Positions 33,986 to 45,039 of a stretch of DNA of 64,000 nucleotides are shown piece by piece. The notes beneath the pieces are model-generated. The model ran no database searches and was not told the DNA's origin. It was given only the letters and a program-made list of their open reading frames with translations. The stretch is from Platerodrilus igneus (taxonomy: Eukaryota > Arthropoda > Insecta > Coleoptera > Lycidae): contig JARFIW010001177.1 in NCBI GenBank assembly GCA_036346225.1, positions 1,458,501-1,522,500 of the forward strand. Reading direction: 5' to 3'. How positions within the stretch are numbered: position 1 is the stretch's first letter; every line of letters starts with the position of its first letter. Both the position numbers and the translations under genes were made by a program.

Positions 33986-35590
33986 AAACCTGAATAAATT
34001 ATAAAATATTTTTATCCCCTTTAGTGTATGACATTACGGACGGTATGAAATGATGGTTTATGTAGTATTTAAATCCAATATTGGAGAGCAGTTCATTTAT
34101 CGAGGCGATTAAAGTTTAGTAATAACCAGTCGAGAAGCAGATTTTTGGAACATGTGTGCTGGTAATTAATAATTAGATTTGGAAACAAAAACCTACAGGT
34201 ATCAATCTTTCTTTATTCTGTTTGTGAAGATTCATAAATGTTCGAATACATAAATTTCGAAGTCCGTTTGATCGAGTTAAAAATTTTGTATGTTTAGAGC
34301 AACATGAAAGAAAATAGCTAAAATTAATACAGTAATAGTATTACAAATTTGCATAAAGTCACTTGTTAACAAAATGATAGTTCAGTCCACTTTTTTTTGC
34401 CTTTTAAAATATTTATTTACTCATATTGAAACCTTTATAAGCCTCTAATACCAGATGTAAATGAAAAGTTGTTTGCTTAAGTTAAAAACACATGTGATTC
34501 GTTATTAATAGAAATAATCTTTGTAAAACTTGTAAACCAGAACTCAGATCTGAAACTTGGTACTAAAACTTGTTTGATACATGATAATTAATTTAAAGAT
34601 CTGTTAAGTCAGAACAGATATATTGAAACTTAATTTTATTTTGTACAATTTATTACCACATTTAAAGAAACATTTAACAAAGAAAAACATATTAAATTCC
34701 ATTTTAGACTCAAGTTTTTATTCCATGCATATTTAGATATACTAAATTCTTAAAAGAACATGAGCTTGTTAATCGATGAAATTGTACAAGGCTGAAGTAA
34801 TTTAAAAAGGCCCCTATTTGCTGCAACTGGTTTGTTATAAGTATTTATTCCTGATTTAAAAAGCTTTGGTGTGTTAATCTCCATATTATTCACCTGCAGT
34901 TATTAATAGCTATTTTTATTGGAAAGCACAAACTGTGTTTTTCTAATAAAGAATTTGTTGTGTATTTTGTTCCAGGTTCATCGTGACCAGAGAGGTAGTA
35001 AGTATGTTCCAGAGATTTCCAGATACTTCAGTTTAGTAAGTTGTAAGTTTAATTGCATTTATATCCCATGAGTTTCTGTATCTTCTCATAGGAATATTGA
35101 GTTTTTAGTGTAACCGTTCATTCAGATACAGTGGCGCTCAACCCATTTTCCTTTTGTTAGTTTATCGTAGAGTTTAGACCATCACCACCCCCTTTTCTCA
35201 TTGCTCACCCTTGGGGTAATTCCCAGACTTAGCCGCGAATAGTTAAAGCTTCACTTTATCCATCAACAAGGAAGTTTAAAAAAAAAGGTGAAGAAAAAAT
35301 GGTATTTCACTGTCTACCTCTACCTCTCTTTTTTCCCATCTCTGCTTTTGCTATATTCCGCACTATTTTCTCACGTCTTAGTTTGTGGCCTAAGTAGATA
35401 AGCTATGTTCGTTCTGGATAAAAAACAGTTTTTTTCCATGTATTTCCTATGAACCAATTTTAAGGTTCAAAAAGACCATTTTTGTGAGTTCTAAAGATCA
35501 TTAACCCTACCACTGACCGATCACATGCAGACCTCCAGCTATGATACCATAGAACCCTATGACGTCACAGTCTAAATAATAGCTTATACC
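33986..35590. other. Gene-free AT-rich stretch
   Basis: No coding region, RNA gene or transposon end could be supported. Confidence 0.55.
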
Positions 35591-35649
35591 ATCTTGTGTA
35601 GAAGACGCAGAACAGGCACTCTGGTGCCAGCTCTCGTCCGTTTCACCAA

Positions 35650-35866
35650 ACTCTTGAACTCCACATTCCTCCACATCCCTCCACATCTCTCCACATCACT
35701 TCACATCCCTCCACATTACTTCACAACACATCCCTCCGGGCGGGCGAATGGGCGCCCGACCCTTCCTCATCCCTCCACATCACTCCACATCACTTCACAT
35801 CACTCCACATCCCTGCAGATCCCGCCATATCCATCCGGGTAGGCAGGCGGGCGGGCGGACGGGCAT
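35650..35866. repeat. CCACATC/CCTCCAC minisatellite with two G-rich blocks
   Basis: Short imperfect units of CTCCACATCCCT and CTTCACATCACT repeat through the interval. They are split by GGGCGGGCGAATGGGC (35738-35753) and ended by a run of G triplets at 35837-35863. The 82-codon frame over it is repetitive Ser/His/Pro and is not a gene. Confidence 0.85.
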
Positions 35867-35869
35867 ATT

Positions 35870-36340
35870 TTCTGCAAATGCAACTGTACCATTTTAAAAA
35901 ATAAATTATAACGTATTTACAGTTTTGCTTGGTCCAAAAAGGGGTAACGTTTTTATGCTTAAATAGACATTGGAGAATTCTTATAAATCAATTTTTAGAA
36001 TTAGATGCAAATGGTACTTCAAACAAATAACAAGAATAGATTATAACACACTGATTCAAATTATTTATGCGGCTTTCGTTACATGTTGAGGTTTAGTAAG
36101 TACTTACCAACATTATACTGCTCTTAATTTGAGTTAACATTTATTGCATAAAAATAGACGCCACTAAATTTCAAATATAATGTAATAATCTAATTATAAG
36201 TAATTAGGGATATTCCCATTCAGAAGACGCACATAACCATAATCGTTTGCTAATGGAAAAACAATTGTCATGCAACAAAGAAGTATTTAATTTTTAACAC
36301 TGACGCATGTTTTTAATAAGCAATAGAAAGGTGTTTAGCT
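35870..36340. other. Gene-free AT-rich stretch
   Basis: I see nothing annotatable between the minisatellite and the Tc1/mariner end. Confidence 0.6.
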
Positions 36341-37576
36341 ATACTCAGTGACATAGAAATTGTAACACCAATAAGCGTTGGGAATTTTTTGACCAAAGTT
36401 GCCGAATATGTTTAACTACTCAAAGGTAATAATTGATAGAAACTTCATTGGAATAAGTCAAGTGGTATTGCTATATCTGACATCCCTTTACCATTATTAT
36501 TCGGTTAAATTCTTGTATGTTTTGGTTGTTAAACTTTAGTTTATTTTCGTGCTTTGAGGGCGTGATTTAGCCTTGAGTGCGGCAACGTGAAAGTTACCGC
36601 TAGTTGAGCGAATTTGACAGAGGTTGAGTGGTTGGGTTGCGTGAAAGTGTTTTTTTTTTGTTTGTCGTAGAAAAGGAACGTGTGGCCGGAGACAAACTAA
36701 TGAGGTGCAAAACCGCTATCTTCACTTAATGGCTCTAAGAGGCCAATTCTCCAGTACCAGGTCAATTACTGATCACTGGTTAGATAATGGAGGTCGTTCT
36801 GTATCCCTTTGAACGGTTTATCGCCGAATTATGGTTCTTAGCATGCAATCCTATCGACCACATTTTGTGTTACCGCTTACGACTCAACACCGACAGCAAC
36901 ATTTAGAGTATGCAGAAATGAATCCCAATTATGTTTAGGTATCCATGATAGCCACATGAGAGTCAGACGAAGACGTGGAAAACGTGCCGATGTTAAATTT
37001 TTTGTTGAAAGGCATGTGCCCAAACCGTGGGTGTTAAGTTATGGGCTGCTATAACATATGGAAGTGGGTTTCATTTGGTGTTCATCCGAGGCAATATGAA
37101 CGCCAAACGCTATAATAATCAAGTTGTGGAACCCAATATTTTTCTTTATCTCCAGAAGACTACTCTTAACCGATTTGAACGATTTGAAGACGCCTATTTT
37201 AAAATGGCCACCCAGATCTTCCGATATTTCGCGAATGTGTAGGATATTATGTGTAGAAAACTGGAGAACTTAGCATATCTTCAGAATGCAGAGGAAGCCC
37301 TCCGGCATGAAGTGCAGGTTGCTTGGGACACAATGCCCCTATATGGACATCGACCACCTGCTAGATTTGATGCCACGAATGGTGAGAGAGTGTGTAACAA
37401 ATGATTGTGGCGGGGGAGGGGGGGACAAATTATTTATAAAAAATTCTGTTATTCTTCGTTTTTTTATTTAATATTTTAATCAGCTATTACCATTGAGTAG
37501 ATAAACATATCTGCCAAGTTTGGTGAAAAAATTCCCAACCTCTCTTGGTGTTGCAATTTCCATGTCACTGAGTATA
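36341..37576 (+). mobile_element. Tc1/mariner-type DNA transposon, dead
   Basis: Terminal inverted repeats are visible. The left end reads ATACTCAGTGACATAGAAAT then TGTAACACC; the right end, inverted, reads ATACTCAGTGACATGGAAAT then TGCAACACC. Two mismatches occur in about 29 bp. Both ends carry the TA expected of this superfamily. At about 1.24 kb the length is typical of a single-transposase element. Confidence 0.9.
36660..37430 (+). pseudogene. Tc1-like transposase, broken
   Basis: The protein would cut and paste the element by a DDE/D nuclease. Readable traces are ITDHWLDNGGRSVS and TVYRR then SYRPHFVLPLTTQHRQQHLEYA, in blocks RPHFVLPLTTQHRQQHLEYA (36840-36910), the typical linker between the two helix-turn-helix domains and the catalytic core. 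VKLWAAITYGSGFHLVFIRG and NMNAKRYNNQVVEPNIFLYL (37030-37150) match the WAGIxxxGxxxLVxIxGxxxAxxYxxxVL block. EEALRHEVQVAWDTMP (37288-37335) matches the C-terminal region. The pieces lie in three frames with several stops, so it is inactive. Confidence 0.85.
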
Positions 37577-39330
37577 TTTAAGTACCTTAATTATATGTAT
37601 GTTAAGAGTAGTGCAATAATTGCTTATATTTTACGTTGTTCAGAGGTGAATCTCATGTAGTCCGTTTTAAAAATAGGAATCTGGACACTGCTTTAATTGT
37701 AGAATTTTTAGAACTAGTGTATGCCATTATTAGGTATTACACGGTTTGCATATTTCACATACTAAAATTTTAATGTTTCTAGTCACATTTAAGATTAATA
37801 AATTACAATCTCTTTTTCCACTGATCGTATGCAATACACAACTATGTATACAAAAATATATTCGACTGTTATAGATTATAAATGATATTACAATTTTTCA
37901 ACATCAATCAAGAAACTTCTAATAACATACAGTTAAAAATATTATCACATTAATTATTGCACTTTTACTGACCGTACAATAATTTAAAGTATCTAGGTTA
38001 CTAGATATTGCACTGCCGTATGAGTCTATTTATTTTTCAATTCAGCCTTGTGGCATCATTGCTTTCCTTCGGTTTTTATTCTGATTTTTGAGAACTTTTA
38101 AATCATCGTTTAATCCATTCTTCATGTCTTCAGTGCGTTTCCTGCTGCTCTAGGGAACGTCACATTCACTCTCACTACTGCTGCCTCATTTCTCAATATT
38201 TCTTCGACGTGCATTGCCTCTCCTAAGGATAGTGGTTTACAGAACATGACGATCCCTGCTTGGCATTCATTTTACTATGAGAAGTAAAAAGGCCAAATGG
38301 CTTCTAAAATTACTGAAGTGAGTGTGTTGAAGTATGGTTTGGCAATTTAATATTACTTCCTAGGATGTCGTATTTGTTAATATATAAAAGATAAACTAAA
38401 TAACGATATTATCAACAGCCTCTTATATTTGCTAGAAGAAATTTAAAGTTCAGTTCCTCTTTGGCTTCTCCAGTTTTTCGCTTTATCATAACTCAACAAT
38501 TTAAATTACCTACTTTTATAAACATATTGACTCCTCTGTTTAACAAATTTTGCTGAAGCAAAAATCCACAGTAAAGAGTTATTTGTAAAACTTAGTAATT
38601 TCTATTTCTAGCAATCACGAGTTACGCCTTATGTTAAAATTCACCCTTAAAAATTATCTAAAGATGTTTGAATAATACTGTGCCCTATTTATTTGATAAC
38701 CCAAACTTTTATTTCAATTTAACTTCAATTTGTTGAATGAAAATAGAAGCTATCCTGTTAAACAGGTAAAGGACTCCTTCAAGTGGCCCTTTTATAAGTT
38801 CACCATATCAAAAGCGGGCATTTCCACTTATTTACGTTGTGCTGGCTGAGAATTTAACCGCAGTAAGGGTTTTCTATTACACGGACTTGAACAGAAATTA
38901 GTTATTTTTTTAATCGTAAACATTTGTTTAGCCACGAGTGCCTCCTTTAAATTGTCTTTAACATATGACAGCTTTCAACTGTCCTAGGCTCCAAGTATTT
39001 TTTTTGTTAAACAAGTGTAGCATAATAAGATAACTTTACCTCAAGTGTTCTCTGCGAATGTGATAGTTTAATCTCCTTTTAAAATATTTTCCGTTTATTT
39101 ATTTTGCTTCAAATTCAAATAGATTAGGATTCCACGCTCGCCCAAATTCTTCCTGGAGGTAGCATTCTAATAAGACCTTAGGAAGAGCACTATTATCTTT
39201 TTGCTTGTCAATCTCATTCAGAAATTTAAATTTTACAGAGCTTAAATTTTGAGTACTTAACTCGTTTATTATTCTAAACAATAACTAAATAATTTAATTC
39301 CTACCTAAGTCTAATTGTAATCATATACAA
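37577..39330. other. Gene-free AT-rich stretch
   Basis: No coding region is supported. The short minus frame at 39099-39281 has no recognisable motif. Confidence 0.55.
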
Positions 39331-39369
39331 GGTGTATCAAGTTAATTTGTTTTCTGTGCTGAATTTCAA

Positions 39370-39605
39370 ATCCACACCCGCGCAGACACACACTAGCACG
39401 CACGCTTACGCGCACACGCGCGCACACTCAGTCGTACGCATGCGCCACGCACGCGCGCACACGCGGCAACGAGAATGTATAAACGTACACGCACACATAT
39501 CTGCACACGCGCACGTATCCGCACACGCAGAAGCACGTGTACACGCACACGCACATGCACACGCGCACACGCACACGCACGCGCACGCACACACACACAC
39601 ACGCA
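39370..39605. repeat. CA/CG alternating purine-pyrimidine tract
   Basis: About 235 bp consist almost entirely of CA, CG and TA steps, such as CACACGCGCGCACACT and CGCACACGCACACGCACGCG. The open frames on both strands are low-complexity artefacts. Confidence 0.95.
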
Positions 39606-40572
39606 CGAACTACTAGAGTGGTTGCAATGGTTTTTTCATTTATTTAATCTTTCTATGTTACCTACGTGTGGTTCGTAAGACCGTTATAAACAAGAACTTT
39701 CAAATGCTTCTTATACAGCAAGCACTGGGTGTTATGCATTATGTGCTTTTTGGTTCATACTTTCACGGTCGGTGTGCAAGTAACTTTTGCTATGACATAA
39801 CTGATTTCCAGTTAGCAGCACGTGCGGTTGCGAGTTCGTGATCCGTATTTATGTAGTGAAAAAATTAAAGGAAGTGCTTGTAGTGTGGTATATGTTTTTC
39901 AATTTCTATTAGTCTAAATTTTTATAGTGGCTAACGGCAAATACACAGGAGAACTGGGAGAGGCTTCAAAAGTTGTGGAAGGAAGATAAAGCCATGTCAG
40001 AGACTGAAATTTGAGATGAAATGAAGGTTTTAGCGAGGGTCATACAGGAAATTGATGATAACATCGGATTTGAATAAGAAATGCTTTTTGGTAATGAAAT
40101 TGGTTTATATTTGTCTTCTGACGAAATCAATATGTTAGATGTTGTACCTCATAGAATTGCAAGTTATGCTATAAAAGATGACGCTACTCTCCGAAGAAAG
40201 AAACCGCTAGAACTAAAACCGGTCTGCATTCGTTCAGAAAATACTGCTAAGCAACTATCTGGGCTTAAAGAAATAGTTCGTAAAAAGAATAAACTTATAG
40301 ATATTTGGAACTTATATATTACTGACACTAAGTTAGTAAATATTGTACAATATACCAACAAATACATATAATTGAAGAATTATCATCCTGATCATAGAAC
40401 TGCTACTCATACCGATTTAATTCAAATTAAGGTCTTTATGGGCTGGTATAAATACTAGAGGTATCCAAGGGTATCTATCAATATTAGTAATCTTTTTGAA
40501 GGTAATATACTCTCCATGGGGATATACAGATTGACAATATCTTTAGATTATATTTCTTCTTAGAAATACACG

Positions 40573-40580
40573 TTTCGACG
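40573..40580. repeat. hAT target-site duplication, left
   Basis: TTTCGACG, identical to 44357-44364. Confidence 0.95.
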
Positions 40581-43500
40581 CAGTGGCGTAACTACGATTT
40601 TTGGGCCCCCCCGCAAAAATTTTAAAGTGGGCTCTCTTTAAAATGTATTACTTTTACTGGCTTATATTTAGCCATATTTTTAAATTATAGTACATGTAGA
40701 GAAGGAAGCAGTATAGAATTAAATACATATACTATATTAATCAAGTGCTTTATTAATTATAAAACCAAATTACATAAATTCAAACTTATAAGTTAATTAA
40801 TATTAAATCTACATATTTATACGCCGCACAAAATTATTTACACCTAAAAATTTGATACAGTAAAAACCTATGAGCTAGCAGACATTCCAAATCAAATTCA
40901 AAATTTTGTTTTTCTTGCATGTTTTGCTGCAAACGCGTTTATTGTATCCTCTATATTCATATTTTTGGCAGTGTCATGTTCTACTGCTAAGAGGGATAAA
41001 TCGTCTAATCTATCTTGTGAAGTGCGGTTCCTAAGATAATTTTTAATAATTTTTAATTTTGAGAAAGATCTCTCCGCACTTGCAACGCTAACGGGTAAAG
41101 TTAGGTATAACATTAAGGCTGTTATGGTGTTTGGAAAACTGCGAGAACCTGTAGATTTGGAAAGTACTAGATATTCTAAAATTGTAAGATACCGTTAACA
41201 TTTTTAATTCATCACAAATAAGTCTATTATTTTGAGTGTAGTAAGTTCTATACCTATAGCATCATTTAAATCTTTGTAGTAAAATTTTTGCAATTGTTTT
41301 GCCTTAGATAAAATATCGTCTGCAGTTAAATTCAAAAATACATTAGGTTCTAAGAAATTAAACTTTTCGTTTACATGAAAAAGCGATTTAAAACGATTCG
41401 ACAGCTGTGAAATTATAATATCCATTACGCGATAAAATACATTTATTTTAAATTTAAATTCTTCATCATTAAATCGATAATCATTGGATAATTCATCGTA
41501 ATGCTTTTTATTTTTGGTTGCCTTTTTTATAAATTCCGGTTTAATATTCCATTGCCCTGCAACTTTCGCTGCTTCCTCCTTGATGTTGGAATAGTTATTT
41601 CTTGTTTCCTTGAAAAATTTTAAAGTTTTTGAAATAAGAGAGTTATCTGATTAATATTCGCCTTTTCACTCTGAGCAGTTTGTGAGAGCTTGTTAAGCTC
41701 TTCTAGAATTTGACTTAAAAAACACTTAAAAAATAAAATTAAAATTATCCATGCTAGTTAATATTTGCTTTGCGTCATTTCGTTCATCTGTTTTTTGATA
41801 TCATAATAATTTTATTAAGAGATATTACTATATCTTTATACCGAATTCTTATGGCAGCTAAAGATTTTACTCGATCCGCCCAACGTGTCGGATTTAAGCG
41901 TTTCAATTGTGTGAAATTTTCTTTAAAAACAGAAAGCCAATTCCATCTTACTATACTATTAGCAAAAATGTATATATGTTTTCTAAAAGTAGAAAAACGA
42001 TTCTATTTCTTTTATACCTTTAACGGCATCATTTATGACTAGATTTAAGTTATGGGCACTACAGTGCATATATAAGGCTGCAGGCTCTATGTTTAAAATT
42101 CTCTTTGCACGCCAGAATACGTACCGCTCATAACGTTAGCTCCATCGTAGCCCTGCCTCTACATTTATTTATATCTAATTGCATGTTGGTTAAATTGCTT
42201 AATATAGTATTACATAGTCCTTCAGCAGATTGGGATTCTACTTTTGTAAAACCCACAAAAGTTTCACAAATATCTATTTTGGTTACCTCTCCCAAGCTGT
42301 CTTTTTAAAATCAATATATCTTACAATTTTACTTAATTGATCAATCTTAGTTATATCCTGTGTAGTGTCTATTATGATTGAGAAAAAGGAGCGGATCTAA
42401 TTTTATTTAATAAAATATTTTTAAGTGTGCGCTTAAAGTATTAATAATATCGTTTTGAATTTTTGGGAAAGATATTTAATTGAACCTTTGGGTCGTTCAA
42501 GCACTTTTGTAATATAGGATCATAGTTACTAATTAAATGAACTAAACTTAAGAAATTACCGTTGTAACTGTCTTTTGAATCAGAAAAACTTTCTCTATGT
42601 CCTCAAAATGACAGCATGCGCTGGGATAGTGTTAAAGTAACATTGAAAAGTCTGTGTAAAACATTTTTCCAAAATTCAGTTTCTTGTTTTAATAGTAGAG
42701 TATCTTTCTTATCTATGGTATAATTTTTTCCACATATCGTAAATAAAACAACAAGTTAAATGAGATTGAGCAAGCAAATGCTCTTTAATTTTTTGATAAA
42801 CCCTGCCAATCATTAATTCCGGTCGTCCAACTTGACCTTACTGAAGCAAACAGCCAACATGGTTGACAATAAACACAATTTTTAATTTAGAATAACACAA
42901 CCACCCATTTGAATTGTGTGGTAAGTTTAACGTATTGCTTTTATTTTCGCTTGCAGTTATTAAGTAATAATAGTGAACTGAAAAACTTCTATTTTTATTA
43001 TCTTTAGGAAACGCACCATCTGGTCTACACAATCCGTAATTAATTATTTCTTTTCTTAAATTGTCATGTTGTAAAACATTGATTTTTAAAAATGTGCAAA
43101 ATCGGTTGGATATTCTTTCGTCAGATCCATAGATAGTTCATTAAGTGAAAAGTACTACTCACATTTACCTTTGTAATTGTAGTGGTATCTAGTTCCAAAT
43201 TTCTATCGCGGCCGTCATTATGTGATGTACTTGCGCCCTGGGTGAGAGTTTTAAAATTGTTGACGACTGCTGTTCGTCTGTAGCGGAACTAGTAGATGCT
43301 ACTGTCGAAAGCCCAATTTCTTTCATAGATTGTTCTTGTTTTCGGACTCTTTAGAAGTAAAAAGGAACTTATTTTTGGAATCTTGCTCTTTGATTCTTCC
43401 AATAGTTTCCTTTTCGTTTTTGCAGCGCCGCTTGTAGTGCTCATTGTATATTATTTCCTGCAATTTTGAATGAAATTAATTATAATGTAATTAGATAAGT

Positions 43501-44356
43501 AATAATTATTTAAAAGCCTTTTAAAATTACAAATAACACATACATACTATGCTTTAAATGCTTTAATTAACAAAATATAAATGATTTTTATTGAATGCTT
43601 AAAGATTTATTTATATGTATTTCTCAGCGCGACTTCAACTATGATCAAATCAATAGTAGTTTAATAAAAATAGATATAAATACTTACGTTTAAATATGAA
43701 AGACCTCCTGTAATACGAACACAACACTATTGAGTAAAACGTACTGGAATGCTTTTTACTTCCTTTCCGTTATATATAATGCAGCTAATGCAAATACGTT
43801 GCAACCAGCTGACTAGAAACCACAAAATGAATTTCTTTCTAGTATTATATTTCTAGAAAGCGAAGGTTACTAAGCTACCTGCCATCCTGTGAATCTGTAC
43901 TGTACAGACAATAGCCCTTTTATTCCTATTTAAAATCCCACAAACCAAACTAACCCTACTATACGTCGTTTAATAATGCTTTACCACTTTATACAACTTA
44001 TCACTTAAGAATAATATAGACATCTTTGTTATTAAAGTTTACAGTCTCTTTCATCTGTTTATTAACCCTTACAAAATAGGACAGAACGGATAGAAAGAAG
44101 AAAGGATGCAGGCTGCAGGTGGTGTTCAGTATTTATCTTAATTATTATTTCTTGTATTTCAGCAGTTCCTAGTAGTAACATCAAGAAAACGTTCGTTAAC
44201 CTGCGGTTTCTGAATTATCTGCAATATTTTCTTGACCGTTTCTTACCTGCCAAATACGTTGAAGATGAATAAGTTGAGTTTATTATCGTTTGGGCCTTCT
44301 TGCACTTGGGGCCCCCCCGCATAGCGGGGGCTGGCAGGGGTGTAGTTACGCCACTG
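40581..44356 (-). mobile_element. hAT transposon, complete ends, inserted in piggyBac
   Basis: The 3776-bp element has inverted termini CAGTGGCGTAACTAC (left, 40581) and GTAGTTACGCCACTG (right, ending 44356). A second matching block, GGGCCCCCCCGC, lies a little further in at both ends. Perfect 8-bp duplications TTTCGACG flank it, the length diagnostic of the hAT superfamily. Its transposase remnant is on minus. Confidence 0.96.
40898..43444 (-). pseudogene. hAT transposase (TTF-finger, ZMYM1-like type), broken
   Basis: A likely ATG at 43444 begins MSTTSGAAKTKRKLLEESK with a basic stretch. At about 43032-42780, LCRPDGAFPKDNKNRSFSVH and later a cysteine-rich region correspond to the TTF-type zinc finger at the N-terminus of this hAT branch. 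The C-terminal dimerisation domain is well kept at 41113-40898: LTLPVSVASAERSFSKLKII, KNYLRNRTSQDRL and LSLLAVEHD. Between them only scattered frames remain, for example 41425-41204. Multiple stops and frame changes make it inactive. The assignment rests on the C-terminal block, the finger, the 8-bp duplication and the termini. Confidence 0.88.
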
Positions 44357-44364
44357 TTTCGACG
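44357..44364. repeat. hAT target-site duplication, right
   Basis: TTTCGACG, identical to 40573-40580. Confidence 0.95.
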
Positions 44365-45039
44365 ATAAAGAAACTAGAAGGAATAGGTAAAAGTTTGCCA
44401 AGCTCGGGGTGATTTGAAATTTTCTGATTCACTTACTGATAGTTCACGAAAATACTACTAAGCATCCAGGTCAGCAACTGTGAATGAGGTTTTTCAAAGT
44501 TTTCGAGGCAGATGTGGATTTAGAGTAGATACACCAAACAAACCCTGAAATTATGAAATAAAGATATACTCACTTGTCGATGTTAAAATGTATTATATCA
44601 TAGCAATATGTGTCAGAAGAAAAACAGCCAGGTGGATCGTTTTATAAAAAAACTTCGAATATGGCGTTGGTTCCTGTTACTGTCTGCCTACTTGGGAAAC
44701 CAACCACGGACAATTTTTTTCCTGCTATACCCTTGTCAATGAAGCTTCTAAACGATCATAAGTTAACGCTAAATGGAACACAGTAAAAATCAGAAACAAA
44801 TACCCCAAGTTTTCTTAAATGTTAACAAACCAGATCAAACTAGCATATTTGTATTTCAAGAATATGTAACATTGCTCTCATATATTATAAGAAAAAATAA
44901 AAACATGTACGTACTCTTAACAATACAATTTCCCAACACCATTGATGAAGAAACAGGCAAGCCAGAAAAAGTTGTAGATTACAATCAGTTAAAAAGCTGC
45001 GTAGAAGTAGTCGATAAAATGAACGAAACTGCGTGAGAG

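Larger units (their letters stand above)
39925..45036 (+). pseudogene. piggyBac-type transposase, broken and split by a hAT element
   Basis: The N-terminal half lies before the hAT insertion: a frame at 40081-40371 contains LSGLKEIVRKKNKLIDIWNL and IVQYTNKYI (position of the conserved TNxY block), then FMGWYKY. The C-terminal half lies after it: FRGRCGFRVDTPNKP and YEIKIYSLVDVKMYY (44500-44600; family pattern FRGRCxFRxYxPxKPxKYGIK), then 44773-45036 with FQEYVTLLSYIIRKNKNMYVL, given here as FQEYVTLLSYIIRKNK, and TGKPEKVVDYNQLKSCVEVVDKM as VVDYNQLKSCVEVVDKM. Reading past the 8-bp duplication gives a RFDDK-x-TR-like block exactly at the break. Stops occur in both halves. No TTAA-flanked termini were identified. 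Confidence 0.85.

Noticed and set aside
35594..35842. 82-codon Ser/His/Pro-rich frame
   Set aside because: Encoded entirely by the CCACATC minisatellite.
39332..39616. Long overlapping frames on both strands in the CA/CG tract
   Set aside because: Low-complexity His/Ala/Thr or Cys/Val/Arg strings produced by the dinucleotide repeat.
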